The notes beneath the pieces were generated by a model. The model worked only from the letters and a program-made list of their open reading frames with translations, had not been told where the DNA came from and ran no database searches. The position numbers and the translations under genes are program-made. Positions 48,856 to 59,832 of a stretch of 64,000 nt of DNA are shown in pieces. The stretch comes from Ciona savignyi (lineage: Eukaryota > Chordata > Ascidiacea > Phlebobranchia > Cionidae), in the NCBI GenBank assembly GCA_000149265.1, contig CH002714.1:1992-65991 (forward strand), read 5' to 3'. The number at the start of each line of letters is the position of its first letter. The stretch's first letter is position 1.

Positions 48856-49152
48856 AGTTCTGGGGTTGAGATTAGTGTTTGAAGCAGGGTTAAAATTAGT
48901 TTTCATAATTTTTGTCCGGTACCTCTAAATACTACAGGACCGTTTGGACCTCTTGGATCGCTTGAATCGCTTGGATCGCTTACTATTATTCGTAATTACA
49001 AAAGCCAAGATATTAATGTTAGGGTTGGGGTTAAAATTAGTTCTGGGGTTGAGATTAGTGTTTGGAACAGGGTTAGAATTACTTTCCATAGCAATCTAAG
49101 TGATTCAAGCGATCCAAGCGCTCGAAGCGGTCCTGTAGTATTTAGAGGCACC
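48856..49152. repeat. Composite repeat: direct copies plus about 58-bp inverted arms
   Basis: Segment 48856-48907 (agttctggggttgagattag...) recurs almost unchanged at 49039-49090. Beside each lies one arm of an inverted repeat: 48919-48980 and 49095-49152, sharing cctctaaatactacaggaccg exactly and diverging mildly inward. The arms contain 9-bp tandem units (ttggatcgc). The direct copies carry gttagggttggggtta-type text reminiscent of degenerate telomeric repeat. It is probably a non-autonomous transposon with subterminal repeats. No target duplication was confirmed. Confidence 0.7.
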
Positions 49153-50091
49153 CGTTTTAGTCTGGTTTTCCCACTGGATGCTTTCCCTCCTTTTACCGTT
49201 GCATCTATTGCCATACTTATTATACTGTCGTATTTTAGAGTATTGAACTCGATAAAGACATTGTTACCGGTATAGTTTTTGTTTAACCAATGGGTTCAGG
49301 AAAACCAGCAGTCAGTTTTGATCCCCTATTATTCCTTATTTGGCTCACGGTCCAACAAACTACATATAAGCTAACTGCGCACATAGCATTTATGATAGCA
49401 ACATGCACACTCATCTCAAACCAAAACTAACTTTGGCGTTTCAATGGGCCTATTAATTTTAGTGTGGACTCCTTTCCTCTTTTTACTTTTCCTCACATTG
49501 TAACCCCTAGCAAAAGTATATTTTTGTAACCGGTAGTCTGCCACAATACCGCCTTTACTATACCGGTACCTTTTTAATTGTTACTTCAAGCTACCGTATA
49601 TTTCCTGATCGATTCCTGTTAAACGATACGTCAGAAGTGACATTACACCAAATACGCAATTTTTATGACGTAGTGAGGAACAACTGCGTTTTGTTTTGTG
49701 CGCCTGCGGTTACCACTCACAATAAAGTTACTCAAGCGTTGTAACTGTGCCACTGACAACGGCGCAATTTCTGTTGTGTTCACTTCGGTCATGTTCAAAT
49801 TTTCGTGAAATAAATTTTAGGCGTGATTTTCAAAACGTTCTATTTTTTGCCTGCCAAATCCTTTAACGCTGTGTTACATTAAATTTGGCGTCTGAACGTA
49901 AGTAGTTATCGACTACTTTCAAGCACCCTGGATCTGTCATCGACATTACATCAAGAGATAAGTGAACGACGCATCGATTTTTTTTTTATAAAATGTAAAA
50001 TTACTACTTGAACTGACTGTGCTGATACGCGACAGTATCAAAATGCGACTGACCACACAAAAAATGGGTTTATTTTATGGGGAAACCTAAC

Positions 50092-50410
50092 CGACCGGCT
50101 AGTCTGGTGGTTTAGTGCGACGCATTTCAACCTAAAGGTTGCAGATTCGAAACTGGTCGCTAGTTTGTCAGTTATGTCCTTCGGTAAGGTTAACATTGCC
50201 TGAACAAGGTTAACACTTAAGATTGCCTGAACTCTGCGGATTAATGGGTTCTACCAAATTGAAGGAACGGATTAATGGGTTATACCAAATTGAAGGAATG
50301 TATAATACACAACACACTGCAATAACTCCGGTAACCCGGCGGTGAACGACAGGTGATCTGCCTACGTGTTTTCCCATCCATGAGGACAAACATGGATATT
50401 CTATCATACC
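50092..50410 (+). repeat. tRNA-derived SINE with internal duplications
   Basis: Head ctagtctggtggtttagtgc and B-box-like ggttgcagattcgaaactgg are followed by the family's body and tail (cgtgttttcccatccatgag, gacaaacatggatattctat). Two internal stretches are duplicated in tandem: aaggttaaca...attgcctgaac, and ggattaatgggtt(c/a)taccaaattgaaggaa. Confidence 0.85.
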
Positions 50411-50876
50411 AGGAATTAACTGATAACGGGATCACATACTGTTTGCCTGTTGTCCCAACAATTTTGTTACAACCAAGTTTTCCAGAGTTTTGAGTCAAAT
50501 CATTAAAAATTATTCATTAGAAATCAGGTAACTAGCCTCACGTTTGGAATGAGTAATTGAATAGGAAAGTGTTAACCTATAAATATTTCACGGAATAACA
50601 AATTTCTTTCCGGTGACTAAACATGTAATAAAAAAATCAGTTATACAGATATATTCGTTCAATGAAATAGTTACATATAATTCAAGTTGCGACATTGCAC
50701 TTTAAGAACAAGTAAATTAAAGTAGCACTTCACTAAGAACTCTATAAAGCAGCTTAAATAACAAAGTCTAAAGCACAAAATTTATACAATCTGCATTGAA
50801 GAAGCATAACAATATCCATGTTAATATCACAATAAATAGAAGAGAAAAAATAAATTAAAATTTTAATGCAAAAAAG

Positions 50877-53800
50877 TTATCCTAAAAAATCCAAAAGATC
50901 CTGTTTACTTAAGTTATTAGGTTTACAGTTAGCCTGGCTACTGGTAAACTGATTTTGCACGTTATTTAAAGGCGGTGTTTGCATATTACCATGTGGCGTA
51001 TTTTGCTGTAAAAATGGATTTGACACATTGTTTAAGTTTTTCTGGGAATTTAAACCCATTCCATTAAAGCCTTGATTAGAAGAAGCACCATTGTAACTTG
51101 GAAATGTGGTGGATTTTTGCATTCCGTACGAGTTACCATTCATGCCATGTTTTAAATGATTATTCCAAGTATTACTTGGAGTCACCACAGATGTGTGTGT
51201 TGCTGATGGGGTAAAGTTAGTTGACTGTGATGACATCATTGTTAAGTTGTAATTCGGTTGGGATGTCATTGGAGCTATAGGTTGAGTCATCATAGATGGC
51301 CTTGGTTGTGATGTCATAAAGGACATTGGCTGTGATGTCCTAGAAGACATTGGCTGTGATGTCATAGAAGACATTGGCTGTGAGGTCATAGATGACCTTG
51401 GTTGTGATGTCATAGATGACATTGTTTTAGCTTGACTAGGGCCCATGGCATGCAAGTTGTTTTGCATGAGCGTTGAAGTCAGATCTTTCGTCTGAAAATA
51501 TTTTGGGTTAATCAGGATGACATCTGCTATTGCAGTGAATATAAAATAAATTCCCCACAATTTACCTTCGCATGTACCGTGTTATTCGCTGGTGGTTTCA
51601 TGAGACTAACAGGCTTCAAGTCTCCACTTCTTTTCATCCGGCTCTCCTGCTCTTTCATCCTCGCCAACCTCTGCTTCTCCTCGATAGTGAGATGTTGTCG
51701 CGATGACAGAGGATCAGGACTTGGTCGGCTTTCAGTATCGAAGATCTCGGATGCCTGCATTTTTATATATACCGTTTTTAATGAACATTTTTATAATTTA
51801 TTTCTTTTTAGAAATTCTTCAAAGGTAGTTAAATTTGGTTGTGCAAATAAAAAATTATACATGCATATCATTCAACAATCTTCCAAATAATGCAATAATT
51901 AACTACAAAACTTTCCACTTACAGAATCAACATGAGTTCCGTTAACAGAGCTATCTCTTGTAAAATCTAGTGCGGAGTCTTGTTCCAACCTCATTTGGCT
52001 GAGCTGTTCAAGCTTTGTTCGATGCTCATTTTCAACGCGTCTCATCATATCCTGGAATGGAAACAACCCATTTTGCCACTCAATTTTGCATAAACTTAGC
52101 ACGAATAGCTACTAAGCCATAAAGCCTTATTAATTAAAGACGTTTAAAAAAACACGATCGGCTGTAACATAAAGCAAATAAATGAATAAATAGTGTACAT
52201 GCGTTGTGAAATAACGATTTAACCTTATTCAGCACAGCTTGAACTGCTTTTTTGCTACCTAAACAACTATTGGTCCATCACCGTATTAAAATATCATCAT
52301 TGGTTTACTTTTTATAAAATTGTAGCAACCATTTGACTTTAGCACATGTAAAGAAAGAAATTAGTTTTTATCATATTTATTTCAGCACATTGTTACAGAA
52401 GAAGTTGAATTGTGTTGAACACAGGTACATAGCTTGTAATTGTTTTGGGTACCTTTATAACTGATATGTATGCGCTATATTGCTGCAAATTCAGATTGTT
52501 ATCAATTGATAGTGGAATAAGAAACGGAAGACATTTTGCTGCCATGGTCTCCTTAGTAATTCCTGAAAAGATTTAAATGGTCAATTAGTGTGTTTATATT
52601 ATGCGTAAAAGTAGCTGATTTTTCACCAAATTGATGCAATATATAGCATATGGTAGTTATATGTAAAACATAATATCTGATGAAATCAATGGGAACATGA
52701 AATATACTTATATCTAGGCATTTAACCTGAACTAAATTCATCTCTCATAAACTGCCAAAGTCAGGTAGGCCATCATTATGGAAGCACAGACAGAGTGCAA
52801 ATCTAAATTTAACCATTTCACAAGAATAATTCTATTTGAAATACCTTTTTATGCCAATTAGTTGTAAACTTCTATTAATAATACTAATATTTGTACTTTA
52901 TGATAGAGTGGGGGTAGAGAAGAGGTAGAGTGAACTTTAACTACAAAGAAATTAAATTTACCAAGTTTATCATGAGTCAATGTTGTTTTATAAATGCCAA
53001 GAATTGCCATCAGAATTCCAGGCTCCCTGGAAGTTAATTTATGCAGAAAAGGAAGTATTTCATCTTGGATAAACCACTTGTCAAAGTTTGGTAATAGTTT
53101 TCCAATACACACCAGGGCTTTGATACGAATCTGTTCAGAAAATATAAATAAAAATCAGAAATATAATCAACTAAAAATACCTTTAAATAAAAGCAAAATT
53201 TTCAAAAAAAATAACGTTATCTTAATATATATATCTAAAATACAATATTTCGAGCATATATAATCCCAATTTTGTATTAATGATTTTACTTAAAAAAAGC
53301 CATTCCTTCAGATAAAGAAATTAATGTTCTTGTTGTGCACACCACACAATTCTGGAATTGTTTGTAGTATAATATCAAAAACCACTTACAGTTGTTACGC
53401 TTCCTTCCTGCCCTATTTTCTTAATTCTCGGCAGAATGCTGTTTTTCATGGATGGCAGGTCCAGCTGATCAGCAAACGTGGGGATGATGCTCAAACACAA
53501 CTCTTGGATTTGTGCAGATGGTGCTTCTAACGAAGCGCAAAGCATTGGCAATATGTGGGCTTTGATCTGGTCCGGTGTAGATTTGGAAAGCATCAAATCC
53601 ATCTTTTGCATGAGGATCAGTAGAACCTGAGTAACAAATGAAATTTTGAAATATTTTTAATCTTGGATTGTTTTATTTTATGGCATTGTTTTTTTTGAAG
53701 TATTTAATAATGAACTTTTACGATAATAAAATAACACAAAATCGAGTGTTGCGCACTACTACACTAACAGTCAAAAGTTTCTTTAGTGACGTTTTAACAT

Positions 53801-56800
53801 ATTAAATAAACAGCAGCATTTAGTATAGCACTGAAGAAGTATGAACTCTTTAAAGGTTGTAGGATTTGTCACAACCTAAATGTCTGATGCTTACAGTTGG
53901 GTTGGACTAGGCGTCTATAAATAAGAAAATTCTAACTTTACTTATGGACAACCTGTACTGGCCGTTGGATCTTGAAAACTGGAACAAGTTTAGGAAAAAT
54001 TTCTTTTAAAAACTCCTCCTTCTCACAATCTTCCGCAATAAGCAGCACATTGGGCAGAACGAATGGGACCATGTCATGGTTGGTGAACTCAGCAGTGAGG
54101 CACGGAAGCACACGCTGCATTAGAACTCTCTGCATGGGATTATATGGTAAGAAAACGCTTATGTTACCCTAGAACCCTCATTCTAGCAAGGTGGAAAAGT
54201 TGGTTAAATCACAGCTGCATAATGCACAATGTTGCATGGACTTGTGCCCAAAGTAGACTTGTCCGAGCTATTGCATTGTTTTTATAAAATTTAAGAAGTT
54301 ACTTTTACCAGTTGGTGATACAGTCCAAGATGGAAATTTTTACTAAACAGATATAAATGCTTTAATGACTATTTTTGTGTTTAGCTGCGACATACATTAG
54401 TACATCAGGAAAGTTAATTAATGACCACATTTTTGTGATCTGTAAGAATTAATCTCAACAGTTAATGCATAAGAAGAGTCTTGTAATGCTATACATTGCC
54501 TTTACATGGAACAAATGTGTTAAAACCATGCAAAATATTAAGTTACACAACATTTCACCACAAATCTTAGGTTGCACAATATTTTTTAAGTTTAACTGAT
54601 ATCTTAAACAATATTATTTCCTTGTGATTTTAAATTGAGAAGTACGTACCCTTGGCAGTTGAGGCAGCACCTTCCCAAGACCTTTGAAGAATTGAGATTT
54701 TTGTAAATTCTCCCGTTGTAGCAGAGTGTCAAGGTACTGCAGAGTCTTCACTCCAACGTGTTCGAAGAATGGGAGCTATAGGAAACCATATCAAAGCAAA
54801 AATAGAAAAACACATCAAACGATTATACAAAAAATAACAAAATATGCCTCAAGAGCGATCTAACATGCAACTAAATGATATAAATTATGCAAGCTATTCA
54901 ACTTTATAAAAGGGTAAAAAGAGTGGATGGACACATGATAGGTAACAATATTGTGTATATTATGTCCACAAGTCTGATATTTTTGGTGGACAATATTGCA
55001 TTGACCACATTGGTTGCAGCAAGCATGTCTATTGGTCCATATATCAGCAGCAAAGGAATTATCAATATTTCTTACATTAGTCATTTGCTCAGCATCAGGT
55101 CTAACATTGGGCGATGGGTTGAGCAACATCTTTTCATGTTCTCGTACTTCTTGTGGGATCTTTTCAAGCAAGTGAGGTGACAGGTTTTCTAGCTGATAGG
55201 TATAAATGTTAGTACTAATATTGTGGTTAAGTATACTCACACTCATAGTTATCATAATCTTACAATTTTTGGGTTGGCAGGAGTGGCATATCACCAATAT
55301 ATTAAATGTAGCGGTAATCATACAAACAAACTATACCTAGCCCGCAACTGTTTAACTTTTGCCTATTCCAGTTACAGTCATTTGTTTCATACCTAATTCT
55401 ACAATTTTCTGTTAAGCCATGTCAGTCTCTTTATTGTTGCATTGTAAAAAAGCAACCAACAATTAATTCCCAGTACAATTAAGTTAATCACACAAAGAGA
55501 AAAAAAACTTAAAAAACAATTCCAGTTCGTTATATATCACTTTTTCAATTACCAGACCACTGATAACAAATAAATAACCGGTACCTGGTCAACAAATTTT
55601 GGTACAACCCTGTATACATCCTGTGTCCCACATTCGAATAGCGTCTTCCCTTTGTAATAGATTGAATACAAGATAATACCCAGTGAAAACAAATCACTTG
55701 AAGGGCTGCACGATTTGCTTAGAATGTATTCAGGTGCCAAATAATTGGGGTTCGGCAGAGCTGGGGACGGTATTGACGTGTCCCAATCCCTACTTACAAA
55801 CTGGACCTGCAATTTGACTTTATTAATATTTAACTACATTAACCAGTGGTTTTAATTATAAAGATAACTTAGGCAATGCCTAGCCCTACCCAACATTTTT
55901 CGTATTTACAGGGATAAATATTAATTCCCTTTAAACATGGAAATTAAACAATAACCATTATTCTTCACCATGATACACATCTTTAATCAATTTTTTTTCC
56001 CTAAGCAAAACTCGCCATAAAAAAATTACTAAAACCGATAACTAACATCGGATATAGTTCCAGAGTTGGCGATGCAGTAATCAAAACCTGCAATTTTCCA
56101 TGCCCCCATATTGTTGACGATTATAGACTCCGGACACAAGTTGCCATGCACCATTTTAACACTACTGTGTAGGAAGGCTAATGCTTCAGAAATCTGCAAT
56201 GAATACATATTTGGTATTAATATAAGAATCCCCTACCCTAACCCAAATATTTCCATGATTTTATTTTAACATGAAGTTGCAGTAACACATATTAATGTAT
56301 GTTTATATATATATATGTATACTTGGTAGCCGGGGTATAAAGTAAATAAATGTATCCAAATGCTGAAATTGGCACAAATAAGCATCTGACACCCATGACA
56401 TTCATGACAGACCAAACAAAATGGAAATTATTAGTGAATTAGTTGAAATTAATCCTACTATTGCCTTCACCTCATTAAATGGCTATTTCATAATTATCTC
56501 TGCATTCTGGTATGTTAAACTTATAGATACAGTACTTGCACTAATATTGCCTATGTATTGTTAACAACTGGAAAAATCCCTTTCTTAATCAGTTAACTCT
56601 ATTACCCATGAGTAAGCTTTTGAAGTTTGAATCGTTCTAAAATCTAAAGTATAGAACAAGAAAAGTATATTTTTGTAGTAATTTAATACTAACAGTATTA
56701 TACTATTGCATTAATATGTTTGATAAAAAATGGGTTTTTATCAAGAACCAAAAGCACTTCTAACTAAATATGCAAGGACTTCAAAGGGGATTTAAATATC

Positions 56801-58173
56801 AATTCGTAAAATCAAGAAATAATTTTTGAATCACCAGAATTGAGTCTTGATTTTGAAATGAACAACCAGCCACAAAAAAATACAAACCTGCATTAAACCA
56901 TATTTAATTTCAACCTCATGTAAATCATACTGTGCTAAACTTGTTGGAATCTTATCAATATTTTTCTTCTTTCCAAGAATATTACCAAGACTTGCAAAGA
57001 CAGGTTCGGTACAAAAGGCTAAACTTTCTCTGAAAAATTAAACCATTAAAAAAAAAATTATCAGTACTGGTTGGCATTTATAGCACTTGTACAAATATAA
57101 AGTACCGTAGTTCAATTTCAGCCATAAACACAAAAAAAAACAATTTAAATAATTAGATAGGGCAGGATATAGTAATTCAAAAAAAACAATTGACCTTATC
57201 ACACATTTTTTTAAGAACAACAAAAAAAAATAAAAATTAATTTTTTACCTTGATTCTTCTAAAGTGTGTTCAACAGTTAGAACCCGTGGATGTCGAAGTT
57301 TGGTCAACTGTGCACAACCCCTTCGAAGCACCTCAATAATCATCTCTCTATCTGTTCGATTAAATTGGTCCAACTGCTTCTTCTCAAATATCCACAATGC
57401 AACTTCCTGAAAAAAGATATTGTTACTAGTCAGTGATAACTGCTATAATTATTTCCTGATCAGAGGTACAGGTATCCACCGCTACAGTTATATCTGAAGC
57501 AAATCACATGAATTTAGCAGTAAAACTTTAAATACAATGGAGTAAACATCAAAACCTTCAATCATCAAATAAAAGAATGACAATCAATCAGATGAGATCT
57601 GGGTGACCCTACTGACATGTCGCACAACTTTTTAGTTATTGGCAAGTTTTCTTTAACTTTCGCGCATTTGTGTTAGTTTTTTAGATCGTCCCATTTTTAA
57701 ACACTTTAAGTCTTTTATTTCATAGCAATATTTGAAGGGAATTTTGGTGCGGCACAAAAATCCAGCAAATAAAAAAAACAATCCTTTTAACAGGACCCAA
57801 ACATCTTCATGAGCAATCTGACAATCGCATCAATTTTTAAAAATCTTGATATTTGTGACTGTTTATGAGCTGCTTATTTTAAAAACCTTTGCTATAACAA
57901 TCGGTGTATAACATATATTCTATTACTGTGCTGAAATGCTAAAAAGAACAGAAATGTGTTGAATGTACGTTCCAACATAAAAATACAAACCGCTTTCGTG
58001 GATCTTTTTGTAGCTGTATAAATCTTCCATAGATAGCGTGGTCCGGCTGATCCAACCTGATTCCCTGCATCATACTCACGGAGCAGCGGATTCCCAGGAA
58101 GCACCGCACTAATCTCGTTCACAGTACTTGATAATGAGTTCTTTAGCTTTGTAAAAACTCCACTTACGTCCAT
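50877..58173 (-). CDS. SCYL2: SCY1-like pseudokinase 2 (CVAK104), clathrin-coat associated
   Basis: SCYL2 associates with clathrin and AP2 on endosome/TGN vesicles. Exons on the minus strand: 58173-57991, 57406-57249, 57029-56888, 56193-56047, 55806-55585, 55192-55076, 54775-54650, 54129-53953, 53626-53390, 53130-52962, 52562-52453, 52051-51923, 51754-51566 and 51491-50877. They total 2721 nt and 906 residues (human 929). The kinase-like domain (about 30-330) lacks catalytic residues: the HRD position reads HGN (177-179) and DFG reads GFD (197-199). NPNYLAPEYIL and VREHEKMLLNPSPNVRPDAE follow. HEAT-like repeats occupy about 340-600 (LPCLTAEFTNHDMVPFVLPN; QIQELCLSIIPTFADQ). The disordered tail is Met/Ser/Gln-rich, carries seven 8-residue repeats (51246-51413) and ends in DLLDFLG, a clathrin-box-like motif. 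Confidence 0.95.
51246..51413 (-). repeat. SCYL2: Coding 24-bp minisatellite in SCYL2 (seven units)
   Basis: Seven in-frame 24-bp units encode MTSQPxxS variants: MTSQPRSS, MTSQPMSS twice (one beginning RTSQP), MTSQPRPS, MMTQPIAP and MTSQPNYN. It lies in the low-complexity tail, so copy-number change would be tolerated. Confidence 0.85.
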
Positions 58174-58705
58174 TTTAGATTAACGCTATTTTTCAAGCAG
58201 AGTTACAACTTTGTTATACTACACAGTATAGTGTTTTACGTGAAACTAATAACAATTCAGGAGAATTGATGAATCATCATAAAATACAAGAGAGCTGGTA
58301 TTTGACCTTTGATAGATAGGCATATCATTTCATTAATTTTATTTTATAAAATAGGAATAACACTTATATTCAACTTATATATTCTAGTCAAACCACAGAC
58401 TCTATTTGTATAAATTGTCTAGAGTCAAAATGTAAAGAAAATATTTTGATTTTATTTAAAAAAAAACGTGTGAAATCTTTTCTTTATATTGCGTTGACAA
58501 TTTAGATTTTATATAAAATTTTATATGAATTTCGAACAATAATGTCAAACGATTGGGAAAACACAACTTCGCAATCCAATTTGTAATTGCAATAGCCTAG
58601 TAGTCGTATTAGCATAAGGTGAATATGGTTTCATGTATTTTTACAGTGATATTTTATGTTCCTGTCAAATGTGAAATGGTGCAGTTATTGAAAGTTTGGC
58701 TTAAT

Positions 58706-58975
58706 TGACCACGATAGTTTAATGTGACGCTTTTCATCCAAATGGTTGCAGGTCCCAACTGGTCGCTAGCTATTCGGTTGTGTCCTTGGGAAAGTCATTT
58801 ACGGGAAATTGCCTGAACTTAGCGGATTAAAGGGTTCTACTAAATTAAAGGAAGGTGTGGATCAAACACACTGCAATAGCTTCGGGAACCTGACGGTGGA
58901 CGCGAGATGATCTTAGGATTGCCCGTGTGTCAAACCCGTTGGTTTTTTCATTCACGGGTATAAACATGAATATTT
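58706..58975 (+). repeat. tRNA-derived SINE, older copy of a tandem pair
   Basis: The head gaccacgatagtttaatg is degenerate. The body (aactggtcgctagctattcg, attgcctgaacttagcgg, gattgcccgtgtgtcaaacc) and tail (cgggtataaacatgaatatt) follow in order. It abuts the younger copy that starts at 58980. Confidence 0.85.
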
Positions 58976-58979
58976 GTCC

Positions 58980-59290
58980 GGCCCGATGGTCTAGCGGTTA
59001 AGTGCGTCGCCTTTCAATCGAAAGGTTGCAGGTGCGAAACTGGTCGCTAGCTAGTCGGTTGTGTCCTTGGGCAAGGCACTTTACGGACATTGCCTGAACC
59101 CAGCGGATTAATGGGTTCTACCAAATTGAAGGAACGTGTCTATCATATACAAAACACTGCAATAGCTCCGGTAACCCGACGATGGGCGCGAGGTGATCTG
59201 ACGATTGCCCGTGTGATAACCCCCTAGGTTTTCCCATTCACGGGGATAAACATGAATATCCTATATATCCTATCCTATCCTATCCTATAT
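58980..59290 (+). repeat. Well-preserved tRNA-derived SINE with TATCC-type tail
   Basis: The tRNA-like head ggcccgatggtctagcggtt (A box) and ggttgcaggtgcgaaactgg (B box region) are followed by a tRNA-unrelated body (cattgcctgaacccagcgg, ggtaacccgacgatgggcgc, gattgcccgtgtgataaccc) and a pentanucleotide tail tatcctatcctatcctatat. It is the best copy in the window and a good reference for the family, which resembles the tRNA-derived SINEs known from Ciona. Confidence 0.9.
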
Positions 59291-59454
59291 ATCACATTCT
59301 ATCAACAGGACGATTGATAAACGGAAACAGGCACTTATATAGTTTAACTTTTTTCTGTTTGCCAAATTATAAAAATCCCTACACGTGTTTTGTATTTATC
59401 TCGCTATTTCATATCGGTCCGAGTCGTTCACTATAGGTAAACTTTAGCTCGATG

Positions 59455-59560
59455 TTATAATTTTTTCGAATCGACAATAAGCTGTATACTCAGACCGCTT
59501 TTTGTTTGAAAGCCGATATATGGTCGCTTTAACCATTCGGCCACATGACAGTTCTGGTTT
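59455..59560 (-). repeat. tRNA-Ser-like relic
   Basis: On the minus strand gtcatgtggccgaatggtta closely matches the 5' end of serine tRNAs, and a B-box-like cgattcgaaa appears about 60 bases later. The T stem does not pair and there is no clean acceptor stem, so I call it a pseudogene or the head of another SINE family. Confidence 0.45.
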
Positions 59561-59832
59561 GTCATGTTGCGGCGTCTGAATTCTTTAATTAAAAGTATTA
59601 AATAGAGCTTAATGTTTAAATTTGTAATACTTTTGTCGCTGTTATATGAAACATGTAAAATACAAACGGATTGTGGTTGGGAAACCTCTTTGCACATGCA
59701 TTTATATTCATATCGGCTACAATCTGCCTGTTTGTGAAAATGAGAAACCCCAAAATTAAATCTCATACTGTGTTTGTCATTGAACAAAATACAGAAATGG
59801 TATATTTCGTCTAAAAAGTTGCAACAGATGAA

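Larger units (their letters stand above)
47659..50876. other. Intergenic region upstream of REEP, downstream of SCYL2
   Basis: No gene was recognised. The region contains a composite direct/inverted repeat with telomere-like TTAGGG-rich text at 48856-49152, a SINE at about 50092-50410 and a possible SINE fragment near 48405-48425. The rest is AT-rich with no recognisable feature. Confidence 0.5.
58174..59832. other. Intergenic region: SCYL2 promoter side, SINE pair, tRNA-like relic
   Basis: SCYL2 transcription starts to the left of this region. It holds two head-to-tail SINEs (58706-59290) and a tRNA-Ser-like relic (59455-59560). Otherwise it is AT-rich without recognisable genes. Confidence 0.5.

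Noticed and set aside
59455..59787. 110-residue minus-strand frame as a gene
   Set aside because: Part of it is the tRNA-Ser-like relic read as protein. No family or splice support.
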